In this document: piece by piece, positions 10,991 to 47,186 of the stretch
Numbering within the stretch: position 1 is the stretch's first letter
How the letters are laid out: every line of letters starts with the position of its first letter
Assembly (NCBI GenBank): GCA_947650365.1
Contig: OX393549.1
Span: forward strand, 20,574,572-20,638,571
Length of the DNA: 64,000 nt
DNA from: Chamaelirium japonicum
Lineage: Eukaryota; Streptophyta; Magnoliopsida; Liliales; Melanthiaceae
Direction of reading: 5' to 3'
Program-made: the position numbers and the translations under genes
The notes under the pieces: generated by a model
What the model was told of the DNA's origin: nothing
What the model saw: the letters and a program-made list of their open reading frames with translations, nothing else
The model's database searches: none

Positions 10991-13900
10991 ACACACACAC
11001 ACACACCCCTCCTTAGCAGGTGATATTATTTATTGAACTTATAATGATTGAATACCTTGGAATAGATAAATTTTTATAAGAATACTCTGCAAGTGTCAAA
11101 ATGCATATCATGAAGAATGTTTTTCTGCTATATACTTGAATCTTTCTATAGTTTTTCTTTTCGAATAATTGTGTTGTGCTTCTATAGGTTATGGCTGATG
11201 CTGCATGTCCTGCATGCATTTTAGAGACAAGGAAAACTGCTCCAGGTTTACGTTTGGTGGATAAGTGGGCGGTGTTTATCAATTCTCATACTTGTTCTAC
11301 CATTTTACTTTTCGTAATGTTTCTTGTGTCATCTATTCTCTTAACACATCCATAACAGGTACTGATTGGTGGAGGAAAGAACCACAGAATGGGATTATTT
11401 GATATGGTGATGATAAAAGATAATCATATTTCAATAGCTGGAGGTGTTACAAATGCTATGAAATTAGTGGACCAATTTTTGGGGGAAAAGAATCTTCAGA
11501 TGGCTGTTGAGGTGACATTACTAACATTTTTAAAGTTTCCACTTGAATTCATTTTTTTTCTTGTTCTGAACAAACATCCTTGTATCGTTACTTATAAAAT
11601 TCAGTAGAAGAGTATTCTGGCTTTGGAATTTTCTTACTGCTCACTTTTCATATGCACGTGTTGACATTGGTGTTTATTTTACATCACTTGATGGTCATTA
11701 GGCCACAAACAATTTCTAAGTGCTCAACAAGTCTGATTGCGGTTGAATTTTCTTACACACTAAGTATCTACTTACTCTGTTAATGAAGGATTTCAACTAC
11801 CTTTTTCTGGATGCGAATTCCGTGAATTATGGTTTGTTATTTAGATGTACCAAAAAAAAAAAAGGTTTGCTATTTAGTGTTTCTAAAGATAAGTTCCAAG
11901 TAAATGCTGAGCATCTATTTGTCTTCATTCACGCCCTTTATATCTGATTGTTTATCCAAATAGAATGATTTCCCTACTTCTAGCCTTCATATCATATACA
12001 CTGTTTACCTTTTCTTGTTTATACTGTTGAATTTTTTCCAGAGAAGTGTTTCAGTCTAGGTTCAGACAATCCTGAGATGTTGATCTGGTTGTGATTGTGG
12101 TTCAGGTTGAAACACGTACATTAGAAGAAGTGAAGGAGGTACTTGAATATGCCACTCAAAATAAAACTTCATTGACCCGGATAATGTTGGATAATATGGT
12201 TGTCCCTCTTCCAAATGGAGAAGTGGATGTTTCCATGCTAAAGGAAGCAGTTTGGTTGATTAATGGTAGATTTGAGACTGAGGTATTTATTTCTCGTATC
12301 TCTTACTTGTAGTAATTTGTTCATGCAACCATTTATTAATAGCTGCATCAAGACATTTGGTATAGCTTCTGCGGAAAGTTTGCTAAATTTTTGTTGTCTA
12401 TCCTTGACCTACATAATTCATGCAACACCGAGAGAATTCTATACATTCCTATCTTTATGTCTAGTCTCTCTGTCCTAGGAACAGCCTTGTTTTCTTTAGA
12501 TCTTTTTCTAAAATAACTGAGTTCCCCTTTCTCCATGTGTTAACTAGAAAACAAAATTCCTATACCAATCTGTCTCTGTGCTGACTCTTTGCAACTTAAA
12601 AGATACACTTTTACTCATCAGACAGTTTCTTCTTTATGCTCTGGCCCTCGAAATATCCAAACTGGTGCTATTCTATGTGCAAACCCTTATGCTCTCAATA
12701 AGGTACTATGAGATAGGTAATGTGTGTTTCTCGTTTATGATACCTTCCAAGCATGTATGATTCGACTTATTAGGCACTAGTCAAAAAGGAACTGTATTTT
12801 GAAAGCATTTTATCCACATTTTTTTTCTTTTATTTCCCTTAAACTTTGGTTATCATATTTAGATCCATATAGCAAACCTCATGAAGGTAGGACAAGGCTA
12901 GCTTTATTCCCCTCAACCTCACCCACCCAACAACCCACACACGCGCGCGCGCACACACAAAAAAGTCCATTTCTACTAAACCTTGCCTTTTGAGTGTAAT
13001 TTTGAAAATCACAGTTTCAATGTCGTACAAATGCTAAATTGTAGCATAAGAAGCCTTCGATAAACAAAGAAGAGATGAACCATTTTCCTCGTAGGCCTCT
13101 TGATTTGAATATAGCCAAGATTCCTCCATAAGATTATTCCCCATGGACATTTGTATGTTTGTTATTCACACCATGCCTCCTTCATGATGGACTTATCGAG
13201 GTAGTGAAACTCCTGCTTCCGAATATGTGAAATTTCCATCACTGTGAAATTGTTGTAGAAATTGCAATTGTCAATAACAAAACCTGCACCATGCCTCCTC
13301 CTTTTGTTGCAATTATATTCTCACAATGAAGGATATGTTCTCACTGTGGAATATATTCTCACAGAGTCACAGTGATGAATATATGCTCACAGTGATGGAT
13401 ATGTGATAATTGCAATATATTTTCACAGTGAGAATATATTCCATCATGTGAAGATTCCTTCACAGGATTTATTGCTCATGTTGGAAAATAAAATCTTCTC
13501 TTCAGCACTTTCTTTTGTTGCATTTGAGTTTTATTGGGTATGTTTCGATGAATTACTAAATAGGTCAAAATGATGACAGGCATCTGGAAATGTGACCCTT
13601 GACACTGTGAAGAAAATTGGAGAAACTGGAGTAACATACATTTCTAGGTAAGAATAAATCCTTCCTACTTGACCAGCAGTTTGAAACTACACCTAATAAT
13701 TTGTGAAGGGATAAATTCACGGCTCACTATTGTGTCTCACATGTAGAACAAGCTTCACTATTACCACATATCATCATGGATTATACCAATCTGTTTAAAC
13801 ACTTCTTAGATAGAATCATAATATTTGACGAGATGAATAAATTGAGAAAGACTTTGCTTCTAAATCGTAAAACCGGCACTATACCATATTTGAGCATTAT

Positions 13901-14160
13901 GTCTACAAATATTGTCAAATAGTGAAACAAGTAAGCATCTTTGATGTGTGCCTGAGCAATATAAATCTTTGTATTTATAAACTATTTCCAGATTATTTCT
14001 AACCCCTTTTCCGGAGTTTACTTAGACTGAAGATTATCTTTTGAAGGAGAATAATGGTGAAGTGTGTAACTAATAATTAATATAAATATTGTATGCAAAC
14101 TAATTCTTTAGTATTCATAGATATCATGGACTTTACACTGTTTGTTTCTTTTTTATTTTT

Positions 14161-14244
<84 letters not shown>

Positions 14245-16186
14245 ATTATCTGGTCATGACTATTTTCTCTGTCTTTTGCTAATTAAAATTTTTACACTTT
14301 CCAGACTAATAGATGCCAGAGCAATAGGAGTCAATTTAAATTGTTAAGCCTGTGCTCTTTGTTTTTTTTTTGTAGGCTTTAGATTAATTTAGACATTTGC
14401 AATAATTTTTAGATTTTTTCCATCAAGTAGAGACCTCTTTTAAATTTCAAGCAAGTAATTACTTAATTACAAAATTATTGTAAACAATTGAGCCATCAAT
14501 TGATAGAATTAAAGTAGGCCTCATTGCCAGATTTAGGGATAATATTTCAAAGATTTATAATCTATGGGTTAGGCATGGTTATAAGAAAGCCGAATAATAA
14601 TTCAAAGAACGAAGGAGCCGCTTTGACGCTTTCTGCATATTAGAAACCAGAGAAGAGATCAGAAATTCCCAAATAATTGTGCATCATGAAGACGATGATT
14701 AATGCGTTGTCTTGCAGGTCGAGGAGGGCTTGGAGTAGTCGAGGAGGGCTTGGTTACTCCGAAACAGGTCTGGGGGTGCCCTCAGGGAATATAGGAGTGC
14801 CTTCAACAGTTCAGGGTGCCCAGAGGGTGCTCATAGGGTGGACACTTGACTGGTGGGTGGCTAGGGCTGTAATGGAGGTGCCAGAGTGCATGGGTGACTG
14901 AAGCTTTATTTTGCGGTACCCCAAAGGAAGAGTGGGTGCTCTTTTTTTGGCTCGTTGTTCGAAGGGGACTCGGGCAGCGGGCAGGCTTTTGTCAGGTGTT
15001 TAAGGGGAGGCCAGGAGGTGGTGGCGTGATGTAGGTAAGATTGGGTGGGGGCATCAATCTCTGGGATGGCTGGAGCGGTGCTTACCGAGCGTGTTTGGGA
15101 TCCGGAGTGGCCGGAAAAAGGTCGGTTGGAGCAGGGAAGGCTGATCCGGTCCCGACGGTGGCTGGGGCGAGGTCCAACAGAGGGCCGAGAGGCCAAGTAT
15201 GGTCAACCAGCGGCCACGACGACTCCTTCGCGTGAGTTGTAGACATAGAGAAAGAAGGGCAGCTGGTGGCTTCTCTTATCATTGATTGAACAAACACAAT
15301 AACATTGTAGGACTTGAGAGAAATGGGAAGAGGAGGGGAGAGACGAAGGGGGGAAGATCTGGAGTCCACCAGATAAAAGAAAGAGGCCATGTCATATAAT
15401 AGACCAGCTTACATCATCTAACGTCCTCATCAATATGGGACTAAGAAAATACTGAAAGGCGACTTGTTACCCAAGTCTACAATTTGCCTAATTAATTCAA
15501 CTAAAATGACCATTTAATAGCAAATAAATAATAAAATATAATGGGTCTCATGATGGCCAGGTCTCTGGTGGAGGTTAGCAGTGAGACCGGGGTGCCTTTG
15601 ACATACCGACGACGTGTGTAAAGCTGATGAAAGGGTGCAGAAGGACTCGCGTCCTTATCAACTCCCCTCAACTGAGAAGAGTTTGTCTATGAAATATAGA
15701 TATGGTAGCACTCCAACTGATCTGGATCAAGCCTCTGAAGTTAGGGTATGCAGGATCCAAACCAAACCAAATCTCAACTCTCTAACCAATTGTGGGGAAA
15801 CGAAGATATAATGATTCGTGAAGATTGGTTTCGAACTACACAACAGGCATCGAGCATAAACCGATTCTCATTCTGCTTATAAATTTGTTCTCACTTGGCT
15901 TCTTTCATAATAGGCTGGTGCAGCCAGATACTCGAAGGACTCTTGGCTTCTATCATTGTCAATGAACTTGTGTTCTTATTTCTGTGGTTCAAGTCTTACC
16001 ATAGGCTGACATTCCACTGCCATCTTTTGATTAGTATATTCTGGAACCTGGTTATAACATGCTAAGTTATTTTTAAAATTTTTGTGCAGTGGGGCATTGA
16101 CGCATTCTGTGAAAGCTCTTGATATCTCCCTCAAGATTGATACAGAACTTGCTCTTCGGGTCGGAAGGCGTACAAACCGAGCATAA
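3994..16186 (+). CDS. QPT: Quinolinate phosphoribosyltransferase (decarboxylating), 10 exons, 372 aa
   Basis: The enzyme makes nicotinate mononucleotide, CO2 and PPi from quinolinate and PRPP. This is the entry step of de novo NAD synthesis and in some plants supplies pyridine alkaloids. Exons: 3994-4106, 4233-4378, 7907-8040, 8128-8191, 8282-8364, 11188-11271, 11359-11511, 12106-12282, 13580-13647, 16090-16186. All introns are GT-AG and the 1119-nt frame closes exactly at TAA. Family motifs are [20 protein letters not shown] (about residues 68-87), [11 protein letters not shown] (192-202), [20 protein letters not shown] (212-231), VETRT, MLDNM and the last-exon GALTHS. These cover the catalytic and phosphate-binding Arg, Lys, His, Glu and Asp known for NadC enzymes. 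The Pro/Ser-rich first 40 residues look like a plastid transit peptide. Exon 1 is inferred from frame and splice consensus; Met44 is an alternative start. No disabling mutation is seen. Confidence 0.95.
4532..4989. mobile_element. MITE with long (about 130 bp) terminal inverted repeats in QPT intron 2
   Basis: The left arm begins aggatttttt and includes ATATTTAATTCAATAGC and CAGACTAGCG, then CCGAAAAGCGCTCGCCACAT. The right arm carries the reverse complements in reverse order, with roughly 80 percent identity by eye. Arms of this length suggest a Mutator-like or large foldback MITE. The flanks are A-rich, so the target duplication cannot be read. Confidence 0.65.
5577..5865. mobile_element. 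hAT MITE (289 bp) in QPT intron 2
   Basis: The ends read CATAGTTTCAAAAC and, on the reverse strand, CAAGGTTTTAGAAC. The flanks ataagaac (5569-5576) and ataaacac (5866-5873) form an 8-bp TSD at 7 of 8 positions. The interior is built of GTATCG / CGATAC words around ACTGAGTC-like repeats and has no coding capacity. Confidence 0.75.
5874..7906 (+). other. Remainder of QPT intron 2, no gene recognised
   Basis: This is AT-rich intron sequence. It has a GC-richer patch at 5930-6270, a (GT)n-G-run at 6289-6321 and a second G-run near 6490. A short direct repeat (cattgctactcttgca) lies just before the acceptor at 7829-7875. I see no exon supported by the QPT frame and no domain of another protein. 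Confidence 0.5.
8590..9540 (-). pseudogene. LINE (L1-type) 3' fragment: zf-RVT and RNase H remnants in QPT intron 5
   Basis: Read on the reverse strand, pieces of a plant LINE ORF2 tail appear in order. First is a zf-RVT-like segment near 9250-9420. Then comes an RNase H segment resembling [17 protein letters not shown] near 8940-9000, and a terminal [12 protein letters not shown]-like motif near 8660-8700. Frames shift several times. It runs antisense to QPT inside a 2.8-kb intron (8365-11187) and is not functional. Confidence 0.55.
9541..10222 (+). other. QPT intron 5, central part, no gene recognised
   Basis: The interval is AT-rich with repeated AAGTTCGG / GGTTCG words at 9630-9790, which may be the eroded edge of a MITE. 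No element boundary is readable and no protein domain is seen. Confidence 0.4.
10223..10404. mobile_element. Foldback MITE (182 bp) in QPT intron 5
   Basis: The termini are inverted copies. The left begins CATAGTCACAAGGTTCAGC and the right, reverse-complemented, begins CATAGTCACACAAAGTTCAAC. AT-rich inner arms continue the inversion. I could not read a convincing target duplication. Confidence 0.55.
10905..10988. repeat. (CT)n microsatellite, QPT intron 5
   Basis: About 42 CT units are followed by a short (CA)n. Open frames here are artefacts of the repeat. Confidence 0.98.
14164..14240. repeat. (CT)n microsatellite, QPT intron 9
   Basis: About 38 uninterrupted CT units lie in the 2.4-kb intron 13648-16089. 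It is the second long CT tract in the transcribed strand of this gene. Confidence 0.98.
14700..15640. repeat. GC-rich insertion-like block in QPT intron 9, unclassified
   Basis: Base composition jumps sharply against the AT-rich intron, with GGTGCC, GAGGAGGGC and GGTGGC words. A direct repeat of tcgaggagggcttgg sits near 14719-14752. The block looks like a foreign insertion or LTR fragment. I found neither paired termini nor a protein motif, so no family is assigned. Confidence 0.35.
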
Positions 16187-16327
16187 TCACCAGAGATTGG
16201 ATGACTCCAAAGTTAATTGCATCCTCGCAATAACAGCTATCGATAGCTCTTCGCTACCGAGTTCTAGGGCATGCAAAAGCCAGGATTTTAGCTGAAAATA
16301 TCGTTACCGGTGTAAAATCCACTGGTA

Positions 16328-16333
16328 AATAAA
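16328..16333 (+). terminator. Candidate polyadenylation signal of QPT
   Basis: AATAAA lies 142 bases after the QPT stop codon, within the usual range of plant 3' UTRs. The true cleavage site cannot be read from sequence. Confidence 0.45.
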
Positions 16334-17382
16334 AGTTATGGTGTTGATCAAAGATGTGATTTTCAAGTTAAGATCAGATGTATTTCAGATAAATACTGTG
16401 ATGTCTCGATTCGCACTTCTAGCGTTTGTGGATGAAGTGTTCTTAAATGACGAAGCCGGTGAGAAAATAAGTTTCGTATTTTTGATAAAATCCCACATCG
16501 TTTATTCGACCGCCTCGCACAAGAAGATAAATGAATCCAAGCCTGCGCTATATCTGAATATTAGTGACCTGGCCAGCTGAGGCCATGTTCCTCGACTGTG
16601 CACTCGGCCGTTGGAGGTTGAGTGATCAACTATGGCCGAAAATGTATTGGATCTCCTCTGGCTGAATGGATTGTAGAATTTGATTTGAAATGGCCGAGTG
16701 TAGGAGGAAAAAGGAGGGGATGAAAGAGGAGGAAGAAGTAGACAGTGGTTGGTTGTATGTGGCCGGCGACGGACTAGGTGGACGACCGCATGCACAAGGC
16801 TGGCGATGGACATGGGTTGCCCTAATGAATGGGTCTGGTTTGCACCAATGGTTGCCAACATCATTGTTGTCCGAACAATGATGTTGGTAATCATTTCATT
16901 CGATGATCAAAAATGACGACTACAATGAGTTTATACATAACTCTAACCAAACCCTAATGACCATAGAGACTAGAAAAGACCAAAAACACCATTATAAGCC
17001 GGCTTTACACATAACCAGAAATTAAGCTAGTAAATGATCAAAAAATACTTAAATAATCTAAATAAATAAAGTGCGTCACCATGCGGGTGCACAATGAGGC
17101 TGACCTAACAAGTCTCAATCGTCACCAAGCCAGAGGTCCATCATGTGGGCCGTCCTCCTCCCGTGCGAGTAAGCGCGTGTAACATTTGATACTAGCTAAA
17201 TTGTCCCAAGATTTCAACCACTGTAATTTCTTCCCCCATTCTTAATATTATTGGGACTTTTACCGATTATCATTGGTCCGTATCGGGTTGACTCGAAGTG
17301 GGATGGTGGTATCCCCACCAACTCTCTCGGGGCGGGAAGAACTTGACTCCGTCAAGAAAAGGGGTCTAACATTGGGCCATTA
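16334..17382. other. Intergenic, no gene recognised
   Basis: Low-complexity, mostly AT-rich sequence with a GC-richer patch at 16570-16830 and another at 17260-17350. Neither shows a domain or paired element ends. A run of C at 17397-17410 marks the edge of the next repeat. Confidence 0.45.
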
Positions 17383-17550
17383 TGTAGCATCCCATCCCCC
17401 CCCCCCCCCCCACACACACACAAGATTTTGTATGCTTTGCTCATGTCGCACGAGAACTTCCTAGGATGTCACCCATCCTAGTACAGCTTTTGCCCAAGCA
17501 TGTTTAACTATGGAGTTCTTATGGGATCCACAGCTTACTATGGAGTTCTT
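17383..17550 (-). mobile_element. Truncated Cassandra-type LTR carrying a 5S rRNA-like segment
   Basis: On the reverse strand, 17530-17446 reads as the 3' two thirds of plant 5S rRNA: AGAACTCC, a degenerate AGTTAAGCATGC-like A box and GATGGGTGAC of the C box. It is followed by the LTR tail (ACAAGA..., then CATCCTACA). The same order occurs in the complete Cassandra at 50440-51186. The 5' part of the LTR is missing. The promoter boxes carry several substitutions, so Pol III activity is unlikely. Confidence 0.7.
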
Positions 17551-17772
17551 ATGCTATGGTGCGATCTTAACGTGAGGCTAACATACAACCATGCATGTAG
17601 AGGTTTTTGTTTTTGTTTTTTTTGATGATGATTTCCTTCCCTTTGATAGCACACATTCAAAATATCAGCTCATTATAGACCTCTAGGTGCATCAAATGTG
17701 TTCGGCTTTATCGACCGTTCGTTTTAACCGTCAAATTAAGGAGCACATTTGATGCACCTAAATGATCATCCT
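17551..17772. mobile_element. Fragment of the MITE family found at 25.8-26.9 kb
   Basis: It starts ATGCTATGGTGCGATCTTAA and shares AACGTGAGGCTAAC with the foldback at 26252-26560. It then carries two inverted copies of TTTGATGCACCTA around a CGACCGTTCG centre, as in the 25773-26154 and 26680-26930 elements. The ends are imprecise. Confidence 0.5.
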
Positions 17773-17774
17773 AA

Positions 17775-19045
17775 AAAGAATTCCTCTACAAGCATGGAAT
17801 CGATCTTCAGGCACAGTGGCTTGAGGATCGGCTTCACTCCTTTCTTTCGAGGTGATCTATCTTCAGGCACAATGGTCTCGTATCTCCCAACAAATTGGAG
17901 CCGGTTTGCAAACCAAAAGAGCAAGGAGGGCTAGGAGTCATCAACCTTGGGGAGTTTACTGATGCACTTCTTGGGAAATGGTGGTGGCGCATAGGGGTGG
18001 CAATGGGTCGGTTCGGGTCGGGTTGAGACAGGTATTAGGGCAAAACACCCAACCCGACCCCAACCCGTTTAATAAACGGGTCAAAAACTTAAACCCAAAC
18101 CCGACCCGCCTAATAAATGGGTTGACCCAACCCGACCCGTTTAACCCGTTTACTAAATAGGTCGGGTTGTGTCGGGTCGGGTTGGATTGGGTTGGGTCAA
18201 TAGAACCCATGTAAACCTGTTGGGTTGGGTCAAGACAGGTCGGATTGGGCAGGGTTGGTTTGGGTTGGCTCGGGTCGGGTCGGGTTGACACGACCCATTT
18301 GATAAACGGGTCAAGTTGGGTCAATCGGGTTATAAGTACAAACCCGAACCCAACACATTAAATAAACGGGTCAATCGGGTCAACCCGTTTATGACCCGAA
18401 CCTGTTTAGGCCAAACCCAGACCCGCCAAGTTGGTTCGGGTTGGCGGGTCGGGTCAAGGATTGCCACCCCTAGTGGCACATTCAACACACCGGAGGCTAC
18501 TTTTGGAAGTAAATTGTACATGCCAGATACTTCAAGAAGCTTAATTCGCTTCAAGTTTGATTTAGGAGCTGAAGAGCATCAGGTTTGATTTGCTCCTCTC
18601 CAGGCACGCCGAAACCGGCTCCTACAGTCGAAGGTCACATCCACAAGCGCCGCGGAACTGGAAGTGGGAACAAGCAATGTCAAGAAGGGATCGGAAGTGA
18701 GCTCAGGCCATCCACGAGTGCTGCCGAGGCTCTTTGGAGGGCCCCTGCTCCGCAAAAGGTGATGATCTTCATGCGATTGGCAGCGAACAACAAGATCCTG
18801 ACCAAGGATAACCTGAACAAGCGGCAGTTCCCGGGGTTTTTTTTATCGATGTGAACTGTCTCTATAATGGAACTGCTGAGACCGTTGGCCATCTCCGGGT
18901 GTGTTACAGCTTCGCTCGTGGGATTAGGGCATCCTTCGAAGATAGGCTTCGAATCCACGATCACCCAGAGTCAGTCATGCTGCGGTGGACGACTTGGAGG
19001 GGCAAAAGACTTCGAAAGGACCTGCATAGCACCTGGGATTGATCC
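17775..19045 (+). pseudogene. LINE ORF2 remnant (RT tail and zf-RVT), interrupted by a MITE
   Basis: Before the inserted MITE (17992-18472) the plus strand reads GGLGVINL...ALLGKWWWR, a hallmark of the end of plant L1 reverse transcriptase. After it comes LWRAPAPQKVMIFMRLAANN, then ILTKDNLNKR and an ETVGHL...CYSFAR segment, which is the zf-RVT region of the same ORF. Frameshifts and stops occur between the blocks, so it is dead. It lies between the convergent QPT and J-protein genes. It is a different copy from the LINE at 44.9-53.8 kb. Confidence 0.7.
17992..18472. mobile_element. hAT MITE (481 bp) inserted in the LINE remnant
   Basis: Both ends begin TAGGGGTGGCAAT when read inwards. The flanks gtggcgca (17984-17991) and gtggcaca (18473-18480) are an 8-bp TSD at 7 of 8. 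The interior consists almost entirely of CGGGT / ACCCG words and AATAAACGGGT modules in both orientations. It interrupts the LINE frame directly after KWWWR, which fixes the insertion order. Confidence 0.85.
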
Positions 19046-19802
19046 CTGGTGGGATCAGAGCTGAGTTTTGACAAAGGCTTGAGTAACCATGAGCAATGGA
19101 CCAAAAATAAATAAATAAATAAATAAATATCACCATGATATCCATTATACTTGGCAAATCAAGATCTCATTCCATGATATGAAGGTACTGATAATACTGA
19201 AAGATGAATGCATCTCATTTCCCTTGGGCTTCAAATGTTAATGGTTTTCCGGCGAATCTCAAAAAAACCCAACAAACATTTGACAATTACTACAAATTAA
19301 TCTATAAGTATAAGATAACCAGACTCGTCGAATCAATCTACTCGCCGAATCAATCAAAGCAGCAATGAAACAGCTAACATCAGAATATAGACACTAACAA
19401 ATTCGATCGATGGACTCACATCAGCTATGGCCAACAGATTCAAACAACAAGCCTGTTTGGTCGGATCCTCGACTCCAGTTGAATCCCTTTTGTCTCCCTT
19501 GCTGGAGAACTTGCAGTTGGCATTCGATTCTTGAACCACCGATCCACGAAAGATTGACCGCCACAGAGCGAGTGACCTCAATTTGCTCCATTAAATCAAT
19601 AAATATCAGTATTTACTCCTTACATCACAAATTCTACAACATTAGGAGACTATCTTATGGGAAGAGACTAAAAGAATGTCGTGCTTTAAGTTAATGAACT
19701 CGAAGATGAACTGATACCGGAGAGTTGCTTCCATTATTGAGATCCAAGTAGTAGTGTTACAGAGGAACCACCTCGACTCGCATGCTCTCTTCATGTCTTC
19801 AA
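19046..19802. other. Intergenic region and 3' flank of the J-protein gene
   Basis: A short (AAAT)n lies at 19106-19128. A near-duplicate of ctcgtcgaatcaatc / ctcgccgaatcaatc is at 19324-19355. No AATAAA is visible on the minus strand within 240 bp of the J-protein stop, so a variant poly(A) signal is expected. No further gene is recognised. Confidence 0.4.
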
Positions 19803-44792
<24,990 letters not shown>

Positions 44793-44796
<4 letters not shown>

Positions 44797-44843
44797 CTTT
44801 CTCTGATACCGCTAACCATTTGAGGAGAGGGTTCCCTCGCCAT
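44793..44843 (-). promoter_or_regulatory. Upstream ORF overlapping the J-protein start codon
   Basis: A 16-codon frame (MAREPSPQMVSGIRER) ends with TGA that overlaps the main ATG as ATGA. If it is in the mRNA, ribosomes reaching its stop sit directly on the main start. It could lower or couple translation of the J protein. Confidence 0.6.
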
Positions 44844-45065
44844 TGGGATGCTTCGATTCTCCCCCTCCTTTGAGAAGAAGGAATAAGTGAATTACAGAGC
44901 CCTGGCGGTAGGGATTTTTTTTTTTTTTTTTTGACAAAAACTACTTTTATATTAGAAACCACAAAATACACAGGTGCTGGGACCAAAAAATAGTGCTAAC
45001 CCGGATCATGTACAAACCTTGGGTAGCTCCATAAACCTATTTCTCGTCGAGCCGCGTATAGTAGC

Positions 45066-47186
45066 TGTGAGCGCGGAAAAAAAGTTGTGGGTCGTCTTTA
45101 TTGCGAGTCACACGAGATTACAGAGTGGCCGGGATCCGGGGGCTCGGGTGTGGCGAGCTCGGGTGCGGCGTGTGTTTGATCAGGAGATTGTGGGAGAGAT
45201 CCTCTGGAGGGTCCCTTTGATCCGCGTCTCCACGTGGTATTCGTGCGAGAGCTCTGAAGGGGTTGCCCAAGACAGAGGTCTTTACAGGGTGAGGGCTTTT
45301 GAGAGGCTAAGGAATATCGGCCGTTGATTTTGTCCCATCCGTGCTTCGCGCTTTCTCGGCTAGGGAGGTTTTGGGCCTCGTTCCCCGGTCATCGTGTCTT
45401 CCTCGATCCTTGCTAGACCTCGGCGTCCTTGATCGTCGGTTCGCGGCGTCGATCGTGCTTTTGGCATCGACTTTGGCTTTGGCTTTCGACTTTGGCGTTG
45501 CTTTGGCGTGGCTCTGGCTTTTGCTTTGCTTTGGCGCTTGCGCTTGAACATAGACGGGTAGAGACCTGCGATGCTTTAGTTCTTCCGGACTTCGCGTCGT
45601 ATCGGCTAGAACGTGCGGTGCTTTGCTCGTGACCGGCGTAGTTGCTTGGCTTTGGCACTTGCGTTGCTTTGGCGCGGGCTTTACCGGTGCGTCTGCTTTG
45701 GCTTCTTGCGTTGGCTTTGGCTTTAGCTTCGACTCGATCTTCTTCTCAAACGACTGGCGCTACTTCTTCAAGGCTTCTTTATTCTTCCGGCTTCCTCGAC
45801 GGTTGTGGCGTCGGTCTTGGCTTTTCGGCGGGGGTAGCACCGATCCTCGTGCGACGGTTGTAGCATCGGCTTTTGTTGATGAAGACAGCGGGTATAGCAC
45901 CGATCTCCGTGCGACGGTTGTAGCGTCGGCTTTTGTTGATGAAGACGGCGGGGGTAGCACCGATCTCCGTGCGACGGTTGTAGCGTCGGCTTTTGTTGAT
46001 GAAGACGGGGGGGGGGGTATCACCGATCTCCGTGCGACGGTTGTAGCGTCGGCTTTTGTTAATGAAAACGGTGGGGGTAGCACCGGTTTCAGCACGACGG
46101 TTGTAGCGTCGGCTTTTGTTGATGAAGACGGCAGGGGTAGCACCGGCTTCAGGCCTTCTTCTCCAAGATTTCTTCTTCGTGCGAGGAGTCGACGCCTTTG
46201 TTGAAGACGACGGGTGTTGTCGGCTTCGATCTTCTTCTCCGGCCTTTGCTTATGGCTTCTTCGGAGTTGATGAAGATCATTGGAGAAGTCGGGATGACGA
46301 CAACTCCGGGTCTTCTTCTCCAAGCTTTCTTCTTCGTGTGAGGAGTCGAAGCTTTGATCTTTGAGTGCAAGGTCTTCACGTTGATAAGGACTTGAAGGGC
46401 CAAGGATTTCCGTAGGACGTGCTTGCCGTGCCTCGTGAAGCCTTCGGTCTTCAAGCGTTGGAGCTTCTCTTGCAGAGCCCTTTCGTCTTCAGCCTTTGGA
46501 CCTTCTTTCGCCTTCCCACACCCCTTCTATTTATAGGCAAAGAGGGCGGTTGGGGGAGATATGGCTGAAATCTTTTGGTTTCATCCAATATCTCCCCCCG
46601 TAACTATCAAGATATTGTTCCTTTATTCGGGGAAACAAACTCGATCCCCTCCTTTTTAGTTGGGGTGGTTACGGGCTAGATGTGACTCGATCTTTGAAGA
46701 TTGAGTTGTTATTTTTTGCACTTTTGGATCGGATGGCGACACAACGTCATCTTGTCCGTTGGATCGAGGGATCGTCGCGGATCTACGGCTGCGTAGACGT
46801 CCATGCCACCTCCCCCCCGCATCGAGGCGGTTTTGATTTTTTTTTTCTTTTCTTTTTTTTCTTTTTTTCTTTCTTTTCTTTTCCTTTATGGCCGGCCCCA
46901 CCTCCCCATGGGGAGGGGGCACGGTTTTCAAGAAGGGGGGGCGATGGGCCCCCCTCTTTGTGTTCAAGTTGCGGGTCCAGTGGGACCCGTTTGCTTTGAG
47001 TTGGGCCACGGCGCGCAAATTGAGTTTGCACGCGGGCCGAGTTCGCATGCGGGCCGTTTGTGTGCGGGCCCAATTTCGCATGCGGGCCGTTGTGTATGGG
47101 CCAAGTTTCGCATGCGGGCCATTGTGTGTGGGCCAGGTTTCGCATGCGGGTCGGGTCCAACCCGTGGGCTAATTTCAATGCCCACA
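45066..47186 (-). mobile_element. Solo LTR (2121 bp) inside LINE ORF2
   Basis: On the minus strand it starts TGTGGGCATTG and ends CGCGCTCACA. Perfect 5-bp duplications gtagc flank it (45061-45065, 47187-47191). Removing it and one target copy restores the LINE ORF2 frame across the junction. A CTATAAATAG TATA-like box on the minus strand near 46530 supports that orientation. Inside are 60-bp tandem repeats (45832-46150), GCATGCGGGCC repeats (47030-47155) and a pyrimidine tract (46830-46880). No primer site or coding region remains. Confidence 0.85.
45832..46150. repeat. 60-bp tandem repeat, about five copies
   Basis: Each unit holds GATCTCCGTGCGACGGTTGT, then AGCGTCGGCTTTTGTTGATG and AAGACGGCGGGGGTAGCACC. 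Copies differ by few bases, and one has extra G residues. The period is a multiple of three, so a plus-strand frame stays open through it, but this is LTR sequence. Confidence 0.95.

Noticed and set aside
10734-11023. Open frames of Leu-Ser or Glu-Arg repeats
   Set aside because: Translation of the (CT)n microsatellite; the same applies at 14093, 21139, 21289 and 26880.
44801-44812. PBS-like GGTATCAGAG on the minus strand next to the J-protein start
   Set aside because: It lies in the uORF with no LTR end beside it, so I treat it as a chance match.
45623-46204. 193-aa plus-strand open frame with 20-residue repeats
   Set aside because: The 60-bp period is a multiple of three, so the frame stays open by arithmetic. 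The sequence is the interior of a solo LTR and lacks any domain.
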